From assembly GCA_025929005.1 (NCBI GenBank), contig JAICND010000019.1:1-10061 (forward strand): a stretch of 10,061 nucleotides of DNA, in the 5' to 3' direction. A model generated the notes under the pieces. The model had not been told where the DNA came from and did no database searches. It saw nothing but the letters and a program-made list of their open reading frames with translations. This stretch comes from Acidimicrobiia bacterium. GTDB taxonomy: Bacteria > Actinomycetota > Acidimicrobiia > Spongiisociales > ZC4RG35. Of this stretch, positions 6,914 through 10,061 are shown in pieces; the first letter of the stretch is position 1, and every line of letters begins with the position of its first letter. Both the position numbers and the translations under genes were made by a program.

Positions 6914-8568
6914 CCCGCACCCCGGGCCCTCGCGAGAGCATCAAGGTCGACCTCTTCAGTTTCGATCCGGGTGCGACGGTGACGAATTGCAGCCTCGATT
7001 AGTCCGGCAAAGAGCGGGTGGGGATGGTCGGGCCGCGATCGAAACTCGGGGTGGGCCTGGGTGCCCACAAAGAACGGATGTGAGGGAAGCTCGATGAACT
7101 CGACCAGGTTGTCGTCGGGCGACAATCCTGACAACAACACACCTGCCGCCTCCAGATCCTTGCGATACCGGTTGTTCACTTCCCATCTGTGACGGTGGCG
7201 TTCGTACACCACTTCCTGTCCATAGAGCGCTCGCACCTGGCTGCCCTCGACCAGCCTGGCCGGATAGAGGCCGAGCCGCATGGTTCCTCCCATGTCGGCA
7301 ACATCCTGCTGGCTTTCCATCAGGTCAATGACCGGGTGCACGGTGGTGGGGTCGAACTCGGTTGAGTTGGCGTCAGGATGTCCCATGACAGATCGGGCGA
7401 TCTCGATCACGGCACACTGGAGACCCAGACAGAGCCCAAGAAACGGAATGCCGTCCTCGCGAGCATGGCGGATGGCTTGGATCTTTCCCTCGACTCCGCG
7501 GGAACCAAAGCCGCCTGGCACAACCACCCCATCGACCCCTTCCAAATAACTGGCGGCCAGCATCCCGGTCAGCTCTTCGGAGGGGATCCAACGAAGATCG
7601 AGTTGATGCCCGTGGAAGGCGGCTCCGTGCCGCAAAGCCTCAACCACCGATAGGTAGGCATCCGGCAGATCCACGTATTTCCCCACGATTCCGACTGTCA
7701 CTTTCTGACTCGCTTCGGTAGCGCGACGGACCATTTCCGTCCATCCCGCCAGTTCCGCTGGAGGAGCGGTGATGCCGAGGCGTTCGCACACCACCGCATC
7801 AAGTCCCCCCTGATGAAGCAGGATGGGGACCTCGTAAATGTCACGGGCATCGGGTGCGGCGATCACCGCTTTGGGAGGGACGTCGCAGAACAAGGAGATC
7901 TTGCGCCGCACCTGGTCATCGATGGGCCGGTCAGACCGAACCACGATGACGTCGGGATGAATTCCATGGCTGCGGAGTTCGGCGACCGAATGCTGGGTGG
8001 GTTTGGTCTTTAACTCCTCGGACGACGAGATGTAAGGGACCAGGGTGACGTGTAGATACATCACCGACTGCCGGCCGATGTCGTTGCCGAGCTGGCGGAT
8101 CGCCTCGAGGAACGGCAGGCTTTCGATGTCACCGACCGTTCCTCCTACTTCGGTGATCACTACATCGACGCCTTCGCCTCCGACCTTGCGGATGCGAGAT
8201 TTGATCTCGTTGGTGATGTGGGGGATCACCTGCACGGTGTCACCGAGATAATCGCCTCTGCGTTCTTTTTGGATTACCGACAGGTAGACCGACCCTGCTG
8301 TCACGTTGGAAGTACGACGGAGGTTCTCGCCTGTGAAGCGCTCGTAATGCCCGAGATCGAGGTCGGTCTCACCACCGTCGTCGGTGACGAAGACCTCGCC
8401 GTGCTGGAAAGGGTTCATCGTTCCGGGATCGACGTTGATGTACGGGTCGAGCTTTTGGTTGACGACGCGAAGGTCGCGGGCTCGAAGGAGGCGGCCAAGC
8501 GAGGCGGCGGTTATGCCCTTGCCGAGCGAAGAAACGACGCCACCCGTGACGAACACGTACTTGGTCAC
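6910..8568 (-). CDS. pyrG: CTP synthase
   Basis: CTP synthase makes CTP from UTP with ATP and glutamine, the last step of de novo pyrimidine nucleotide synthesis. The 552 residues hold both usual domains. The synthetase domain (about residues 1-267) has TGGVVSSLGKGITAASLGRL at 8-27 and KLDPYINVDPGTMNPFQHGE at 39-58, plus VGGTVGDIES at 141-150. The glutaminase domain (about 290-530) has the nucleophile Cys380 in LGLCLGLQ and the His506/Glu508 pair in QAHPEF. Nothing essential is missing. The GTG at 8566-8568 is the family start (TKYVFVTGG). No Shine-Dalgarno sequence precedes it, but an extended -10 element ends 8 bases upstream, suggesting a leaderless message. It is the first gene of the minus-strand cluster. 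No attenuator of the Bacillus pyrG kind is visible in the short upstream region. Confidence 0.98.
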   Translation of the reverse strand: MTKYVFVTGGVVSSLGKGITAASLGRLLRARDLRVVNQKLDPYINVDPGTMNPFQHGEVFVTDDGGETDLDLGHYERFTGENLRRTSNVTAGSVYLSVIQKERRGDYLGDTVQVIPHITNEIKSRIRKVGGEGVDVVITEVGGTVGDIESLPFLEAIRQLGNDIGRQSVMYLHVTLVPYISSSEELKTKPTQHSVAELRSHGIHPDVIVVRSDRPIDDQVRRKISLFCDVPPKAVIAAPDARDIYEVPILLHQGGLDAVVCERLGITAPPAELAGWTEMVRRATEASQKVTVGIVGKYVDLPDAYLSVVEALRHGAAFHGHQLDLRWIPSEELTGMLAASYLEGVDGVVVPGGFGSRGVEGKIQAIRHAREDGIPFLGLCLGLQCAVIEIARSVMGHPDANSTEFDPTTVHPVIDLMESQQDVADMGGTMRLGLYPARLVEGSQVRALYGQEVVYERHRHRWEVNNRYRKDLEAAGVLLSGLSPDDNLVEFIELPSHPFFVGTQAHPEFRSRPDHPHPLFAGLIEAAIRHRRTRIETEEVDLDALARARGAG

Positions 8569-8604
8569 GGGAGACCAGCGTAACAGAGGCGGTCAGGTGG
8601 TCGA
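8568..8604 (-). promoter_or_regulatory. Probable leaderless promoter of pyrG and the operon
   Basis: On the minus strand TACGCT (8577-8582) fits a TAnnnT -10 box and is preceded by TGT, giving an extended TGn -10. TCGACC (8599-8604) matches TTGACA at four of six positions, with a 16-base spacer. Eight bases separate the -10 from the pyrG GTG, so transcription would begin at or next to the start codon. This fits the absence of a Shine-Dalgarno sequence. The motif reading is direct; activity is inferred. Confidence 0.45.
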
Positions 8605-8619
8605 AGCACCCCGATTTAC

Positions 8620-8632
8620 TACGGTAAGCACA
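8620..8632 (+). promoter_or_regulatory. Possible leaderless -10 box of the glycosidase gene
   Basis: TACGGT at 8620-8625 fits TAnnnT and lies 6 bases before the ATG at 8632, so the first transcribed base would be the A of the start codon. No convincing -35 and no Shine-Dalgarno sequence are visible. A TTTACT at 8615-8620 is an alternative -10. The evidence is only motif and spacing, so confidence is low. Confidence 0.3.
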
Positions 8633-10061
8633 TGACAACTCCTGGGGGACCCCCGCTCCCAGTAAAGCTGCTGGCAGTTGACGTCACCCTCTGGCAATCT
8701 CTGCTCGAGGAAGATCGTTGGCGACTCAGGGACAGGATTGGCAACCACCGTCCCGAATTGCTGATCGCCTGGGTTGCCGAAACCTCACAGCTCACCGAGC
8801 CGATCGAGGGCGATTACCTGGTAGGTCAGGGAGGTGATTGGATCTTGCGCCTGCCCGCCCAGGAAGAGGTCACCAACGCTCCCCGCGGTTCGTTATCAGG
8901 GGTAATTCGCCATTTGGCCGACGAATTCCTCATCATGCCCTCCTCGGTAGGACTGTTCCTCGAGACTCATCTCGCCAGCAAAGCGCCGGACCCGGCGTGG
9001 TCGATCGAGAGGTTGCGGCGCCAGGATGGCGAGGGTCTCATCGCTGCCATCGACCGTTTTCTCAACCTTCCCCCAGCTGCTGCCAGTGCCGATCTGTGCG
9101 ATGAAGGGTTGGTCCAGGCGATCGACTCCCTCCGGCGCAATGTCACACCTCTCGGCTTCACCGCTGCCTCGCTCAGCGACAACCAACTCGGTTTGGAAGA
9201 TGCCAACTACGCCTCGGTCTGGGCGCGCGACGGCACCATCGCCGGGTTGTGGAGCATGACACTTGACGATGGAGAATTCATCGAGGCGTTCGCCGCCACT
9301 CTTCGGCTGTTGGCTCGTCATCAGACCCCTTCCGGCCAGATCCCGGCATTCGTCATGATCGATGGAGAAAGGCCCGATTACTCGGGTATCGGCGGTATCG
9401 CATCCATCGACTCGGTCCTGTGGTTTGTGATCGGAGCCATTCGCTTTGCGTTCTTCGTTGGCGACAAGGCGTTCGCCGTCGAGTTGCTGCCGGCAATCGA
9501 GAAAGCAATGGCCTGGCTTTCGGCTCACGATTCCAATAACGATGGCCTCATCGAGATCCCGGAGTCATCGGATTGGATGGACCTCTTCCCTCGGAGCTAC
9601 AACGTCCTCTACGACGAGGTGCTCTGGTATCGGGCTTCATTGGATACGGCCAGCCTCGTCACTGCGTTAGGGGGCGATGGCGGGAGTTGGGACGCGCAGG
9701 GAAAGCTGATAGGCGCACGTATCGTCGATCTCTTCTGGCCCACCGCCCGTCAACTCATGGATCTGGCCGGTTCGGCCAGTGGTCGGTATTCGGTAGGCGA
9801 AGCCCGATATCTCCTGTCTCAGGTAACGCCCTTTGACTTCTCCTGGAGATGCGACGTGCTTGGCAACCTGCTCGCGGCGCACCATGGTCTTCTCGACGAC
9901 GCTAAACAGCAGAGGCTCTTCGACTTCCTATGGGGAGTAGGAATCAACCGCCCCTATCCGGTGTCCTGTCTCTACCCAGCAGTGTATTCAGGCGCCGATG
10001 ACTGGAAGGACTATTTCCTCGTAAATTTCATGAACCTCCCCCACCACTATCACAACGGCGG
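8632..10061 (+). CDS. Six-hairpin glycosidase, glycogen-debranching-like; 3' end cut off
   Basis: The 476 complete residues visible end at the right edge. From about residue 155 they resemble (alpha/alpha)6-barrel glycosidases such as the C-terminal domain of glycogen debranching enzymes (amylo-alpha-1,6-glucosidase) or GH100/GH15-type enzymes. Family-like segments are NYASVWARDGTIAGLWSM at 192-209 (Asp200 a likely acid), GGIASIDSVLWFVIGAI at 254-270, DSNNDGLIEIPESSDWMDLF at 300-319, YDEVLWYRASLDTASL at 327-342, and NLPHHYHNG at 468-476. The role is probably hydrolysis of an alpha-glucoside or glycogen branch, but substrate and exact family are inference. The first 150 residues match nothing I recognise. 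There is no signal peptide, so it should be cytoplasmic. It is divergent from pyrG with only 63 bases between the starts. The ATG is the only in-frame start after the stop at 8581-8583. This frame has no stop codon through to the edge. Confidence 0.75.
   Translation, partial: MTTPGGPPLPVKLLAVDVTLWQSLLEEDRWRLRDRIGNHRPELLIAWVAETSQLTEPIEGDYLVGQGGDWILRLPAQEEVTNAPRGSLSGVIRHLADEFLIMPSSVGLFLETHLASKAPDPAWSIERLRRQDGEGLIAAIDRFLNLPPAAASADLCDEGLVQAIDSLRRNVTPLGFTAASLSDNQLGLEDANYASVWARDGTIAGLWSMTLDDGEFIEAFAATLRLLARHQTPSGQIPAFVMIDGERPDYSGIGGIASIDSVLWFVIGAIRFAFFVGDKAFAVELLPAIEKAMAWLSAHDSNNDGLIEIPESSDWMDLFPRSYNVLYDEVLWYRASLDTASLVTALGGDGGSWDAQGKLIGARIVDLFWPTARQLMDLAGSASGRYSVGEARYLLSQVTPFDFSWRCDVLGNLLAAHHGLLDDAKQQRLFDFLWGVGINRPYPVSCLYPAVYSGADDWKDYFLVNFMNLPHHYHNG

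Noticed and set aside
8896..9528. A 210-codon minus-strand open frame opposite the glycosidase
   Set aside because: The plus-strand frame is open across the whole region and carries glycosidase motifs. The antisense translation looks like low-information shadow sequence.

Overview
The window looks like chromosomal core DNA from a GC-rich bacterium (roughly 60% G+C by eye), most likely an actinobacterium. The gene order pyrG, ald, xerD, scpA, scpB, rluB, cmk is the one I know from Actinomycetota. Frequent GTG starts, few Shine-Dalgarno sequences and probable leaderless promoters fit that. A deep-branching class such as Acidimicrobiia is possible, but this is inference and the sequence alone does not settle it.

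Layout. Positions 1-8568 hold ten minus-strand genes, read right to left: pyrG (CTP synthase), ald (alanine dehydrogenase), a XerC/XerD-type recombinase, a DksA/TraR zinc-finger protein, a small HD-domain protein, scpA and scpB (condensin partners of SMC), rluB-type pseudouridine synthase, aroA (EPSP synthase), and cmk (cytidylate kinase, cut by the left edge). Six of the nine junctions are 4-base stop/start overlaps (GTGA or ATGA), so the cluster is very probably one or two translationally coupled transcripts. The other junctions are gaps of 9, 17 and 91 bases. The 91-base gap before scpA is the only real break and holds an imperfect 7-base tandem repeat with a 13-base perfect inverted partner at the end of the HD gene.

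To the right, a 63-base divergent region separates pyrG from a plus-strand gene at 8632-10061, a six-hairpin (alpha/alpha)6-barrel glycosidase similar to glycogen-debranching enzymes, cut by the right edge. Both divergent genes appear to start at or next to their transcription start.

The genes cover pyrimidine nucleotide synthesis (pyrG, cmk), chromosome resolution and condensation (xer, scpA, scpB), ribosome and transcription functions (rluB, DksA/TraR), and amino-acid metabolism (ald, aroA). Most of the window is ordinary core genome. The parts worth a second look are the repeat before scpA, the DksA/TraR plus HD pair in the slot where many actinobacteria carry a parA-like gene, and the compact divergent promoter region. 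I found no RNA genes, CRISPR arrays, insertion sequences or convincing intrinsic terminators, and no stretch over 100 bases lacks a gene.
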